Of a DNA stretch of 64,000 bases, positions 1 through 11,086 are shown in pieces. The translations under genes were made by a program, and so were the position numbers. Position 1 is the first letter of the stretch. Every line of letters begins with the position of its first letter. Source of the stretch: Magnolia sinica (taxonomy: Eukaryota; Streptophyta; Magnoliopsida; Magnoliales; Magnoliaceae); assembly GCF_029962835.1 (NCBI RefSeq), contig NC_080578.1, positions 101,659,759 through 101,723,758 of the forward strand, given 5' to 3'. Below the pieces are notes generated by a model, which saw nothing but the letters and a program-made list of their open reading frames with translations, did not search any database and had not been told where the DNA came from.

Positions 1-1019
1 ACATGTCCACCTGATGGACAGCCTGGATATTGCACCTGCCTGCCATGCTGCCATGTGTGATAGTGTGTGCATTGACGGACTTGTAAACATGTGGGCTTAA
101 CCAAAAGTAAACAAACGAATAAATTAAAAACTTGGCATGCACATGGCAAATGCACGATGATGCCAATCAGGCTCCCACCAGTTCCGCCACTGATTGGCCA
201 GATAAAAGAATTGCTTTGATTGGGACCGATATCGTACCATCCATTGTAGGACAAATTAGATGGATGGTCCCGATTGACATATCACCCAGCCACAAATGCT
301 ATACCTGAGATGGCTCTACCATATTTCCGCTGTCCTGGCCATCCACTACTTGACTGGAACATCCTAATCATCTAAATAAATGGAGCCTTCTTCCAAACAG
401 AACATAAGCCATTGCTGACTCTAGTCTGAGACTACTCAAATGCCACCAATTAAAGGTTTAGGATTGTCCAAACAAGTATTTTTTGGCCCATGGAGCATTA
501 ATTTGATATATCAAATGGTGGGTGCAACCTAGTCCATTGATTCCATGTGGGCAGCAACAACAATGAAACTTCCCCCATGCCCCAACAGGGCATCCCTATA
601 TTCGATAATAAAAGTTAAAAAAACATAAAATTTATATTAGAATATCTGATCTCTCCACACTGGCTAAAATCAGGGAAAAACAGATCAATTTGAGACGCAC
701 GTTTTTTTACATGAAAATTTCATGGCTATGGTTACATTACTGAAAAGTTTTTTTTTTTTTTAACGGTAAATATTTACTAAAAGAAAACGTCTTTGAATGA
801 TTTTGAAGAAAAAAAAAAGTAAATTTCCAATTGAGTAAACGAAAGATTCCGTTTTTTTTTCCTCTGCAAAAGAAAGGTGATTTAGCTAGGTTTGTTAACC
901 TCACTTCTAATTATATAACCCTTGAGAAAGGAAAAAAAATATTGATATAACGGCGGTATCATAAATAAATAACTAGACGAATTAAAAAGACATACAGGAG
1001 ACAAATAAAAAAGACATAC
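1..1019 (-). other. Gene 1 intron sequence left of exon 14, no gene seen
   Basis: A/T-rich non-coding DNA on the 3' side of exon 14's donor. I looked for the expected Arg/Ser-rich downstream exon and did not find one. Homopolymer runs occur around 750, 810 and 850. Confidence 0.6.
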
Positions 1020-1095
1020 ATGTTTGGATTTCATTGAAGAAATCTCAGCAGTGCTGCTCATTTCCCTGCTGCATTCCCTATCCTTGGAGCAGTCC
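1020..1095 (-). CDS. PQT3-like: Gene 1 exon 14, Ser/Arg-rich segment; last exon in the window
   Basis: Acceptor gtttcag|GGACTG joins exon 13 in frame. Encodes RDCSKDRECSREMSSTAEIS then SMKSKH. Donor CAT|gtatgt, phase 0. No later exon was found in 1-1019, so the gene continues left of the window. Confidence 0.78.
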
Positions 1096-4000
1096 CTGAA
1101 ACACAGAAAAAGAGGGGGGGGGGGCGGGGGGGGGGGGGTGTGGGAATCAGTTCCAAAATTAAAAAAGAAAAGAAAAGAATGCAAAGCAAAGTAAAACTGC
1201 CCAATGGAGTTCTATTATTTCCACACAATAACCACAAACAAAAAAAAAAAAGCATGTCTAAAAAATAAATCACAGCTAAAACAAAAGAAAATTTATCCAA
1301 TGCTCTCATAGCAATGTTATAGTGCTGTTAGTTCCATCCAGACACTTGGACAAATACATTAGATCGATCTACAATGTCTATTATGTCCAATACACATTTC
1401 ATGGTTGGTTTTATTTTATTTTATTTATTATTATTATTATTATTTGAATGATAGATTAAATCTTATTGAATAGAGCTGGGTGGATGAAGAGGAGATGTGC
1501 CTTTGTAGTTTTATGTGGCCACCACATACCAATCAAACTGAAGAGAAGATTTTATAGGAAGATATAATAAGACCAGCAATGCTTTATGATGCAAAATTCT
1601 GGGTAGCAAAGTCAAGGAACAACATGTTCACGGCATGTGTAGCAGAAATGCAGATGTTGAAATTGATGTGCGGCAAGATGATCAAATTAGAAATGAACAG
1701 ATTCAGGGGATTAAGGAGTAGCACCAATAGGTAAGGGGATGGACTTGGATGGTTTTGCCATGTGCAGCAGAGACCGAGAATTGCTCACGTTATGAGTGAG
1801 TCGGTTCAAGTTGAAGGCTCTAAAAGGACATGGGTAGAGGTAGTAAGAAAATTTTGATGACCTATCACTTAATTGAAGATATGCTCCATGACAAAGTGGA
1901 ATGACAGAAAAGGATTAGTGTACCCGACTCCATCTAGTCAGGAAAAGGATTAGATGATGATGATGAATAATAATAATAATAACAATAACAATAACAGCAA
2001 TAATAATAGGAATCCAAAAACTAGGTAGTGGAATTTAAAAGGAGAGAAAACCATATAATTAAGAAATAAATTGATGGAAGAGGGCAAGCAGAGAGTCAAG
2101 GAAGAAGAAACGTTATTTGGAATGAGATGGCCAAGTAAATGTTTTAGAAGTATCTAGGGGCAAAAGCCAATCATATAAGTAAACTTGGCAGTGAATGACG
2201 ATGTATGAAAAGCTAGTAACAAGAAAAGCTCATGTTTCAAAATCTAGCAAGGGACTAGAAACAATAAAAAACTAGAACAATATAGAGATGCCAAAAATAT
2301 TGCGAAGAAAGTAGTAAATCTGCAAGTGAGGCTAAACTTAAGGCTTATAATGATTTTTTATAATAGAATGGTGAGAAAGATGCCTTTCAAACTTGCTAAA
2401 ATGAGAGACGGAAGCATAGGTACAGGAAGAGTAGGCACCTAGATCATGTTAGATGCATTAAGAACAATGTCCAGAGGGTATTACCAGTCAAGGATAATGA
2501 GATCAATGAAAAGTGGAGAAGCTGTTTTTTAGAACTTGTTAAATGACAATCACTCTAAGAGCATAGAGATAGAAGGAACCATCAACTCAATGATATCAGA
2601 GTCCATGTCTACTTTCATAGGATTAGGATATTTGAAGTGAAGGAAACTTTTAGAAAGACGAAAACGGGAAAGGCCCTTCGACCAAATGATATACAAATAA
2701 AGGTTTGGAAGTGTATAAGAGATATTGGGTTATTTTGGTTGACAAAGTTGTTGAAGAAAATGCGAGACGAGTGGAGAAGAAGTATTGTGGTGCCCATGGT
2801 ATTAAAAACAGCTACATAATGGATGTTACATGATGGTAACAGCGGGTTCTATTACGCGTTATAGGGAGCGTATAAGGGATCTGTAATGACCCGTAGTCAA
2901 TACCTTGGGGAGGGGGGGGGGGGGAAGGCCTTTACAGTTTCTTCCTTAAAAATTTTGTTTGAACATTACGCCCTGTATCGTAATGGACATAAGGCTTGTC
3001 ATTACAGCCACCATTGCCATTATTGAATACATCGGTGGTATGTATTTATTAGTATAAAGGAGACATAAGGAGTTGCACTAACTATCGTGGGATTAAACTT
3101 AAGACCAGGGAAAGTAGACTTTGCGGGTTTAATCATGTTCAACGGAAATCAAGAACTGCACCAGTTAGGAATGCGTTGGTACAAGTTGAAGGCCCTAAAA
3201 GGGTAAGTGGAAGGCCCAAAAGGACGTCAGTAAAGGTAATAGGAAAAGACTTAATGACATATGGTCCAACCACGGTATTAAAAAATGGCTATGTAATGGC
3301 AGTTATGGCCACTACATACGAGTAAAGAAATGATAACGAGATAGTGGCATCATACAACCTCAACACAACTCTGAAGGGAAAGCTTTATTTTTTATTTTTC
3401 TTTTTCTTGTTATTTTATTTTTGACCAGTAATGAAAACATTTTATTAAAGAAATTAAAGAAAAATGCGAGCATCATAAAGCTCAGCAATTACCTTTCACT
3501 GCGTCGTTCCATCTCCCGCTTTCTCCTCAAATCAGCCTTACGGGCCTCAAACTCTTCTCTTGTCATAACAGGGGCTAATGGGTTTGAGCTGATAGTACCC
3601 AACTCTGACAAATCCCTGAAATTTTCAATTCTTCCACTGAGGTTAGACAATTGCTCTATCCCGAAAAAAGAAGAAGAAAAGAAAGGTAGCATCAATCTCT
3701 TAATAAGAATCATCATCAGAAATTATCTGTGATGCTATGAAAAAAGAAAGAGAAAGAAAAACAACTTGCTCCAAATCTTTCATCTCCTTAAATGGACAAT
3801 TTCACTGATGCCCTCATGCTAAAATCAGAGATAACATTACAACGTTCTCCAGGTCACAATAGCTTTCTTTATTTTCTCTTGGCAAGACATGGTATGTCCA
3901 TGTAATATAATACAGTGATTTCTTTTTCTTTTTTCTTTTTTCTTTTTTTTTGAGTGCTGTAATCTAATACAGTGATTGCAGTGTTGGAAGTGCCCAGATT

Positions 4001-7000
4001 ACCTTTGAGGAGGAACGACCGGCATCATGTAACCTTGTCCTCCAAAGGGATCTTGAGGTAAGACCCCCCCGAAGGGAACCTCGAATGGACCTGGTGTATA
4101 ACCCATATAAGGCATAGGACCAGGAAGAGGCGCCATATATCCATCCATTCCCCATTGCATGCCAGGCCAATATGGGTTGTAGGCCGAAGGGCCAAAATGC
4201 ATTGCATGGTTTTCACCACCAAGATCTTGAGGGGTTCTCCATTGCAAGTCAGCAGCTGCAACGCAGACAAATAGAATAAATTACATTAAAATAAAATTAA
4301 AAATGGGCTGAACAAGAACATAGGAACAGTGGGTCCCTCAACCAGAAACTTCTGATGTATAGAAAAGGTCCCTGAAAATAACCCATCGTTCCTTCAAAGT
4401 AATATTTATGTATTCATTTCAAATTTCAAATTATAATTTTTTTTTGTCTTGGGCACCTGGATGGTTTTGTGAGTAACTTGCTTCATCGCCTTCGCTTTTA
4501 CTTTTGGTTTTCTATGACATTTCAACGGTTACAAAACGAGATTTAAATCATTTGAATGATCCAAAATAATAGTAAATTAATAATAAACTTGTAGTTATGG
4601 TCTGATTCGGTTGAATGACTTAAAATTATGACTTGATTCTTTTGATGGTCTTATAGAAGTTGAATGGTTTGAGTACAGAATTTGAATTGTTAAATGGAAC
4701 AGTTAGAATTTTTAAATTGATGTGTGTTTCAAGGAGTGGTGCTTGATTAAGCATGAGTGGTGTCTGAGTAAGTGTCTAACACATGCATTAATTTAAAACT
4801 ACATTTATTTCCTTGTGTTCAAATTAGTGTTAGAGCTAAAACAATTAGAAGCAAGAGCAACCGCTCTGTTATCATGTATGATGTCAAATAAGCCTGCTTG
4901 GATTGGTGGAATCTGTAAAGTAGATTTGGAAAGGAAAACGTTGCAAATGAGGAAACCATGGATGAGAAAACCCGTTGAAAAGAATCCTAGAAAAGGTTGT
5001 TTCTTTTAGTTACCGTGATTTCCAAAGAAATGTGGAATGATCAATGGTCAAAAAGTGAAATTTATCTCTCAGAACGTGTGGAAATGCAAATTATTAAGTT
5101 CTTTGAGGAAAAGGAAAATTCCTTTTTTTTCAAAAAAGAAGAAGAAGAAGAAGAAGACCGTTGAAAAGAAAACAGTTTTCCACATGCTACTTTATCATTG
5201 AAGGCCCTCAAAAATTTGAGCTCGGAACCTTTACACACCTCGAGTGCACCTAGTGCCTTTAACTGCACTAATGATGGGCATAATTTACTAAATCAAAGAA
5301 AATATAAAACCAAAAGGCTCACCATTAGCAGGAATGCGTACTTTCTTCTTTTTCTTCTTCTTCCCTGTATAGAAAAACAGAAAATGGAATACCATTAGAA
5401 GACCCCTAGTATTCTCATTACAAAATCTCATTTTGTAAGTTGTCATTCAGGCCAAAGCTACCTATGTGGATACAAAGTGAGTCACAACCAAAAGAATGTG
5501 TGTGCATCTGTAAATATCATTTCTAAAAATAGAAAGAAAAAAAAAGTGCTAATATTATTTACAAAGTTTACAACTCATTCAAAGTTTACAACTCATTCAC
5601 CTGGATCACTACCAGGCAGGTTCTGCTGAACTTCTTCCTCAGCCAATGGAGCACTCCCCTGTGATACTGGTTCCCTAACACTCATTGACTCTAGTGTCGC
5701 TTCGGATACATCAACATTTTTGGTGGCCCTACTTCTCTCCAAAGATGGCTGCGGGACATCGACAGCAGCCTTACCTTCATTCACAGTCTCCTTTATATTA
5801 TGAGTATGATCTTCACGATGATCTGGCATAGTTTCCTCTTTGGCAGTGGCAGAAAGAGTAGGGGATGGAGCTTTAGGCAGTGGACACCGAGCAGACTCCA
5901 TATCTGAAGAAAGCAGGTTAGATCACTCCACTGATATGAAATGTTTGATTTCAATACACTAAACGAGATTGTCATCACCAGCTTACAGACCTTGCACATG
6001 TAATACACTTCCAGCATTTTCTGCACTACTGGTAGTTGACTCCAAGATGCGGTTGATAGTTTCCCTAAGCGTCTTATTTGGTAACAAGTCATCTGCAAGT
6101 ATATTTGTAGCTCCACAAATGCAAATGGACTTTGAAATTATGTGGTCTCGGATACCTGATTATATGCAAGACAATGCGAATAACAACCATCAGTTTCCAC
6201 TGTGATGTCCCTGTTTTGATTTCTAAAAGCTAAGGGCTTGTTTGGTTGCCACTTGAAAAAGAGTTTCATCTCACTTTATTTAATTACAATTATATATTAG
6301 AGATCAATTTTATTTGTACGGCTTAAAAATATAACCAATGTGTAATCGATATTAAATAAAATGAGATAAACTCATTTTTGAGTGGCAACCAAACAGGCCG
6401 TGAACTTACCAAACAATTTTGGAAAGGGTGTTGCCCATGCACAGCAGAAATTACCAATTCACTTTAAGATCCAAAAATTTTAAAATTGAAAATTGAAAAT
6501 TTAAAAAACAGAACCAAAGATCATATAAATTTGGGCACTTGCTACTAAAAGCTAAAGATCATCATCATCTAAGCCTCATGCCAACTAATTGGGGTTGGCC
6601 ACTAAAATCTAGAGATGGAAATTGAAAATACAGTTCCAACCATTAAAGCACCTACATTTGTCACAAAAACTCTTGAAACAGCACTTGCTAGTGAGGACTG
6701 CGTCTTTCATTACTTCTTTGCACAATGGACAGCGCAATTCTGGAGGGAGATCGCTGACGTGCCGAGTAGAAGGTAAACCCTCAATTTCCCTCTCAAAAGC
6801 AGCCCTGTTTTCAGAAGGTCAAATGGTTAACATGCTATAACCTAGCCCCAATGACAACTTGAAGAAACCATCTACAATATAAAGATACCATCTTACTCAT
6901 TTGGTTTGAGAACAGCAACAGCGCCGCTTGGCAATGCATAGGAGCCATCTGGAGTTGCCATCAACATAGACTTTGGGATACCCGTTGGAGGTTTCACCCT

Positions 7001-9428
7001 TTTAATATCATAATTAGGATCGCCATTCGTGGGGCAATGCTGAATGAAGTGCCCTGGACAGTACATGTTCAGATCATAAGCAAGGTCAGACTGGAATTCA
7101 AAAAACAAAGGGACTTGTGCAGGATTATCAACATACCAGGCACTTTGCATCTGTGACAGGTATAGCCTGGCGGAGGTGTCTTGCGTTCCAAACCACCAAC
7201 ACCACGACCTTCAATTAAAGGAAGTCATACATGTCAGAACCAATAAGTATGAACACAACAGACTTTCAAAGAAACTGTAAGCCCAGACCAAAATCCCAGA
7301 GATAAATAAAAACACTATTTGCTAAACCAAGATAATAAAGGAATTTGGGTTTGCCATACATCAGACAAATGCAACTTTTACAATATTATCACCCAATCTA
7401 AAGTAACAACTAAAGGAGTTAATATAAAAAGATATCATGCAAATTACAAGGAAAGCCAACAATCAACAGAAGTTACAGAAAAGGTTTCATCAAAATCCCA
7501 TTGCATGTCATGATGTTCTAAAACTATGGAAGAGAATTACCAAAGCCACGTCCCATATTCATCCTACCACCCATCCCACCCCTTCCAAAACCTCTTCCAG
7601 GACCAAATGCTTCCTGATTTTGCCTGCAAAAGACCAATCTAAACCAATCAGAGAACAATAAATACAGAAATCATAACCCAAAATCGTATTAGGGCATCAA
7701 TGAAAGGGAGATGTCTCACCGTGGCCAATCCAGAGCAGGCGTATCAATTAAGGCCTTGATCTTGCTATCCTCATCAACCTTGTTAGGAGGGGGAGCATCT
7801 TGTTGTACTGGATTCCCCGACTGAACTGGCAGCACTTCTGGAATAGCATACAAATCATTCCCAAATTCATCCCATTCCGACTCTTCAGGCTGCAACATCC
7901 GATAAAACACAACATTACTCCATCTTGCCACCATCTAACACTCGCAACCATGAGACTGAGAATTCTAACGGAATTCTCAATGAAAAGAAGAGCGATCTGG
8001 GAAAGACATCTAGACAAAATTTGAAGGGTCTTAAAGCTTACAAATCTCACAGCGGATGGATCAGCAACAGAGAAGCTACTCTTCCGTTGTGGATCTTCTT
8101 CGACCTTATTCTCTACAACTTTTGGCCTGCAAACATAGCACCCACTGGCATTCTCAAGATCCTCAAAATTGGAACTGCGCATTCAATTTTGATGGCAGTC
8201 TAAAGAATTTATAGTAGAACCAGAGACCAAAGTGGCACAAACACTCCAAGCATTGAACTGAAGCGTAAGAAGAAGAGATGGAACGAATTCATCATCATAA
8301 TCAAGATGAAACGCAAAAGAAGGGAAGCGGTGAAATCATTCAACTGATCAAGATACAGAGTGTGAAATAGTACTCGTCTCGTTCAGTAACAATGGGCAAG
8401 CGAGGCCGTCCAGGAACCCGGCGAACTAGTACCGATGTATTTTTTGGAATCAGCATTGCTTCATCTGGATATTCTGAAAGTGAACATGGCACAACACAAT
8501 GTCTATAAAAAATACTGCAGTGAGATTAGTCCACCCCACATAAAACAATATCATAGAATGCGAAATGCAACACGAATCATCCGTCACATAAACCCGGAGG
8601 AAACAATAAATGAATGCTACTGTGCTAAGCACAGACCCACTACCCATCCAACAATCGAAGTAGCAATTTGATGCTAGTATTCCGACCAATTCCCTGAAGA
8701 TTGATCATCCCAATCCTTTAATATCTGGGAACTGCTTAGAAGAATCTTGGGTAAGCTAGAACTACCAGAGAAAGAAGCTCTCACTTCATGGAATCTCCAT
8801 GCAGCCCACACCAAACATTGCTGACAATACAGTGGTTGGGACCATTGCTCAGATCAGACATCATTGGAAGGGAACATAACCCATAGGTCAAAAGCAATCG
8901 GGCTATGGAAGCCATTTGACAGTGGTGGCTTGCAAATGGATTTTTATCACAATGATCAACAGTTGCAATTCACCAGCCAAAACTCACAATGATGGGTGAT
9001 TAGGACAGTCCAATCTCTGTAATATTCAGGCATAAGCAATTGAGAGGGTGGCCCACTAGATCGACGGCCCAACCACCAAACACGTTTTCCACATGTATGG
9101 AAGCAACATGCAGCTTCATGGAATTTCCATGAAGCACGCATCATAATAGCAATCCTCGACTATGAAAGACCAAAGAAATTAATCTATATACAGATCGATC
9201 TAATGCGAAGGGAATCAGATTATTCAAGCAATTGAATCTAGAAAAATAGGAACCAAACGGACCTTCATTAGTCTGGGCGTTGGAGACCATGAGGTCAAAA
9301 TCAGTACCCCTGCCCAAATGCTTGGATTCGAATATTTTTTCTTTCAAATTCGCTACGGATATGAAATGACCGTCGATAGGAATGGAGTCGTAATCTTTTG
9401 CACTTTTAAACTTATAATATACAGCCAT
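1020..9428 (-). CDS. PQT3-like: PQT3/RBBP6-type E3 ubiquitin ligase (DWNN, CCHC zinc knuckle, RING), 5' 14 coding exons; 3' end beyond window
   Basis: Family members are nuclear RING/U-box E3 ligases; the founding plant member, PARAQUAT TOLERANCE 3, is a negative regulator of oxidative-stress tolerance, and yeast Mpe1/human RBBP6 act in mRNA 3' processing (family knowledge). Seen here: exons 9263-9428, 8374-8473, 8042-8126, 7720-7889, 7541-7623, 7137-7208, 6897-7053, 6656-6804, 5991-6155, 5601-5903, 5323-5364, 4003-4255, 3493-3615, 1020-1095, all with GT-AG borders, joining in one frame for 1944 nt (648 residues). Residues 1-80 are the DWNN domain (start MAVYYKFKSA, end VRRVPGRPR). The knuckle is C219-C222-H227-C232 and the RING-like cluster runs from C303 to C341. 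A Lys run lies near 484-497, then a Pro/Gly/Met-rich segment and a charged REEFEARKADLRRKRE helix. Family proteins are roughly 800-900 residues, so the Arg/Ser-rich C-terminus is expected left of position 1. The start is chosen because it opens the DWNN consensus; the in-frame ATG further upstream lies in the leader. Confidence 0.95.
1109..1140. repeat. Poly-G tract (poly-C on the gene strand) next to a splice acceptor
   Basis: G run at 1114-1138 interrupted once by C at 1125. On the minus strand it is a cytosine tract ending about 19 nt before the exon 14 acceptor. Confidence 0.9.
1466..2010 (+). mobile_element. RTE-type LINE 3' fragment with GAT/AAT tail
   Basis: Decayed reading frame parallels the region after the RTE reverse-transcriptase core (GW..RRCAFVVLCGHH and MLYDAKFWVAK-like segments) seen better at 61140-61640. 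It ends in a GAT/AAT trinucleotide tail at 1955-2008, typical of RTE elements. It sits in intron 13 of gene 1, antisense to the gene. Confidence 0.75.
2040..3260 (+). mobile_element. RTE-type LINE fragment, reverse transcriptase N-terminal part, interrupted
   Basis: 2637-2805 reads RKTKTGKALRPNDIQIKVWK and KMRDEWRRSIVVP, the conserved RTE block. The frame resumes at 3053 as KGDIRSCTNYRGIKL and jumps to the 3' region by 3150 (internal deletion). About 240 bp of foreign AT/CG-patterned sequence separates the two halves (see 2808-3052). Confidence 0.8.
2808..3052. mobile_element. Short non-autonomous DNA element inside the RTE LINE
   Basis: Begins GTATTAAAAACAGCTACATA and ends near CCATTATTGAATAC, giving partly matching inverted ends. 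It splits the RTE frame between VVP and KGD. A related end (GTATTAAAAAATGGCTATGT) recurs at 3274. No clear target duplication. Confidence 0.45.
3493..3615 (-). CDS. PQT3-like: Gene 1 exon 13, MTREEFEARKADLRRKRE helix
   Basis: Acceptor tttcag|GGATTTG and donor GAAAG|gtaatt. Encodes PVMTREEFEARKADLRRKRE, strongly conserved in the family. Confidence 0.93.
4003..4255 (-). CDS. PQT3-like: Gene 1 exon 12, Pro/Gly/Met/Tyr-rich region
   Basis: Encodes AADLQWRTPQDLG followed by repeated PYWPGM, GYMAPLPGP and PFGG motifs, a low-complexity region common to plant homologues. Acceptor ttgcag|CTGC and donor CAAAG|gtaatc. Confidence 0.93.
4256..5322 (-). other. Gene 1 intron 11, no gene or clear element
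   Basis: AT-rich intron of 1067 bp. It contains a short (GAA)n run at 5137-5157; no recognisable transposon or coding exon. Confidence 0.6.
5323..5364 (-). CDS. PQT3-like: Gene 1 exon 11, 42-bp lysine-rich exon
   Basis: Short exon encoding KKKKKKKVRIPAN, a probable nuclear-localisation signal. Acceptor atacag|GGAAG and donor AATG|gtgagc. Confidence 0.88.
5601..5903 (-). CDS. PQT3-like: Gene 1 exon 10, long disordered segment
   Basis: Acceptor ttcttcag|ATATGG and donor CCAG|gtgaat. Encodes about 100 Ser/Glu/Pro-rich residues beginning DMESARCPLPKAPSPT, with no folded domain evident. Confidence 0.92.
5991..6155 (-). CDS. PQT3-like: Gene 1 exon 9, end of RING-like domain
   Basis: Encodes IRDHIISKSICICGATNI then LADDLLPNKTLRETINRILE. 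The donor AAG|gtctgt is chosen over GGTCT|gtaagc because only the former keeps frame with exon 10. Confidence 0.9.
6233..6400. mobile_element. MITE in gene 1 intron 8
   Basis: 168-bp element with inverted ends GGGCTTGTTTGGTTGCCACT and AGTGGCAACCAAACAGGCC around an AT-rich core. The TIR resembles Tourist/hAT-type MITEs. A target duplication is not clear. Confidence 0.75.
6656..6804 (-). CDS. PQT3-like: Gene 1 exon 8, RING/U-box-like Cys cluster
   Basis: Encodes LPPELRCPLCKEVMKDAV and SKCCFKSFCDKC. The donor must be T|gtaggt. Using the nearby TAG|gtgctt would shift the frame, whereas gtaggt restores DKCIRDHIIS with exon 9. Confidence 0.93.
6897..7053 (-). CDS. PQT3-like: Gene 1 exon 7, second half of zinc knuckle and conserved post-knuckle block
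   Basis: Starts GHFIQHC, completing a CX2CX4HX4C knuckle. Continues PTNGDPNYDIKRVKPPTGIP and the MLMATPDGSYALPSG block typical of the family. Donor AATGA|gtaaga. Confidence 0.94.
7137..7208 (-). CDS. PQT3-like: Gene 1 exon 6, first half of zinc knuckle
   Basis: Encodes TPPPGYTCHRCKVP. The first two knuckle cysteines are here and the remaining ligands are in the next exon, after an 83-bp intron with donor CCTG|gtatgt. Confidence 0.93.
7541..7623 (-). CDS. PQT3-like: Gene 1 exon 5, Gly/Arg-rich (RGG-like) segment
   Basis: Encodes GPGRGFGRGGMGGRMNMGRG, a low-complexity RGG-like linker before the zinc knuckle. Acceptor tttgcag|GCA and donor TTTG|gtaatt. Confidence 0.9.
7720..7889 (-). CDS. PQT3-like: Gene 1 exon 4, SEWDEFGNDLYAIPE block
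   Basis: Acceptor gttgcag|CCT and donor CACG|gtgaga. The SEWDEFGNDLYAIPE block is highly conserved in plant homologues; a Pro-rich stretch follows, ending LDWPR. Confidence 0.92.
8042..8126 (-). CDS. PQT3-like: Gene 1 exon 3, acidic linker
   Basis: Acceptor tttgcag|GCC and donor TTT|gtaagc. It encodes an acidic/Ser-rich linker containing PKVVENKVEEDPQRKSSF. Confidence 0.88.
8374..8473 (-). CDS. PQT3-like: Gene 1 exon 2, end of DWNN domain
   Basis: The acceptor is tttcag|AATATCC. It encodes EYPDEAMLIPKNTS and VRRVPGRPRLPIVTERDE. The donor GA|gtacta is weak but is the one that restores the family reading TERDEPKV across the intron. Confidence 0.92.
8474..9262 (-). other. Gene 1 intron 1, no gene recognised
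   Basis: 789-bp intron. A short motif, CATGGAAT(C/T)TCCATG, occurs near 8788 and 9117 with partial inverted symmetry, suggesting an old element; nothing else is identifiable. Confidence 0.5.
9263..9428 (-). CDS. PQT3-like: Gene 1 exon 1, DWNN domain N-terminal half
   Basis: ATG at 9428-9426. Residues 1-55, from MAVYYKFKSAKDYDSIPI to VSNAQTNE, match the conserved ubiquitin-like DWNN fold. The donor is AATGAAG|gtccgt, phase 1. Confidence 0.95.
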
Positions 9429-10240
9429 TTCCTTTTTTTTCTCTTTTGCTCTGCTCTCAATAGAAAACAAACTAAGAACAAACAAAATCGCCCAAATTCG
9501 AGCCGGAAGAAAGAAATTCAAAAGGCCATAAAAATAAAAAAAGGCCTGATATTATGCCAAAAAAATATAGATGTGTACAAGTAATTATCTCCTTTTTTTC
9601 CCTTCTCGTCTTCTCAATTCCCTTCCTTTCTTTGCAATTCCTTTCCTTTCTTCAACTATGAAAGCACAATCGCCCCAAATTGATCAGAGATCAAACAAGA
9701 TCGGTGCTTTGGATGTCTGCTTCTCAAACCAATTCAATCAAAAACCTTCAAAAAGGAGGAATCCGCCACGATCTGACGAAGATGAAGCCCCTGATGAGAA
9801 AATCACAGCCTTTCAGTATCCGAATTCCACAACCCGATGAAGACAAGGCCTCTTGATGAGAAATCGAATCCTATATGCCGTCGAGCATCGGAAGATCGCT
9901 TAGCGAACCGATACGAACCGAGCTTGCAGATCGGATTCTCCGGGACGAAATCCGATGTATCGAACGATCGGAGAGCTTTGAAACGATCTGAGATGAGGAA
10001 GGATTTCTCGTCAATCCAGGCACCCAATCGAATACGAAAATCCTCTTGGAGGAGAGATTTCAGCGCGGCTGATAGAGATTTCAAGCCCTAGATGAAGAGC
10101 TAGGGTTAGGGTTTCTGGAGGATATCCCTGGCTTGGATTTTCCCCCTTTTTTTTCTTTCTTTCTTCTGAGAAAGGAAAGCGAATTCCCAGCAGCGAATGG
10201 GAATGAGGTGGGTTTCGTGGAGGAATCGATATTTATCGTT
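9429..10240 (-). promoter_or_regulatory. Gene 1 leader, probable 5'-UTR intron and core promoter
   Basis: Sequence at 9840-10130 is GC-richer and non-repetitive, typical of a plant 5' UTR. A likely acceptor, gagagcag, lies about 9462, just before the AAAAGGAA-ATG context, so a leader intron is probable. On the minus strand a TAAATAT box lies at about 10229-10235, which would place the start of transcription near 10200. The exact start site and leader-intron donor are not resolved. Confidence 0.45.
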
Positions 10241-10553
10241 GCCGTTAAATGAGGGTTAAAAGCACTATTCCATCTGATCCTCGATCGACAGATTATACTC
10301 GCGTTTCCAGATCTGACAAGTGGGGCCCACTTTACTGAAATCCAAACCGTTAGTCCAGTGCATCCTACGGTGGATTGACTACTTTCCAAAAATATCTAAG
10401 ATCCTAGCAATCGATTGTTGGGAAAACTTCAGATGAATGTGAATCTTTTCTATATTTATCGTATTCACCTGATTGTAGGCCAGATATTAGAAGATTTTCG
10501 GGATAGCAATGGATTCACAGACCAACGGTCAGGATTTACGAGGAGAGCGGATT

Positions 10554-11002
10554 CGGTGAGGCTGTGAACGTGGGGCCCACCTTGATTTATATGTTCTACA
10601 TCCGTATGGTGCATCTGTTTTACCCTCTCATTTTATACCCTGAACCCAAAAATCAAGCAAATCCAAACGTCAGGTAAGCCACACCAAAGGAAACAATGGT
10701 GATTCTATTCCCACCGTTAAAAAATTCTCATGGCCCACAAAGTTTCAGATCAAGCTGATTTATTTACTTTTTTCAGTTCATACAGGTCTATGTAACCTTA
10801 TTAACAAAAGATTTGATGGAAAACAAACATTGCGGTGGGCCTTGGGAAGTTTTTAATAGTGAGCGCATGTGGTGTGGTCCACCTGAGATATGGATCTGCT
10901 TCTTTTTTAGCCCATGAACTTAAAATGATTAGTAAAAACGGATGGATGGAGTGGATATACAGAACATACATTAAAGTGGGTCCCACAGTCACGGCCTCAC
11001 CG
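10554..11002. mobile_element. Mutator-like fold-back element
   Basis: Left end CGGTGAGGCTGTGAACGTGG is mirrored by CCCACAGTCACGGCCTCACCG at the right. The core carries the common GGGGCCCACC and 'condition-type' inverted blocks found throughout the window. No convincing target duplication. Confidence 0.6.
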
Positions 11003-11086
11003 ACTACACGCTTAAAAGGGCCAGTTATCTACGATAGCGGGTATTTTATAGCGTACGCGTTTTCGGTTTTTAACCAGCGGCGCGGA

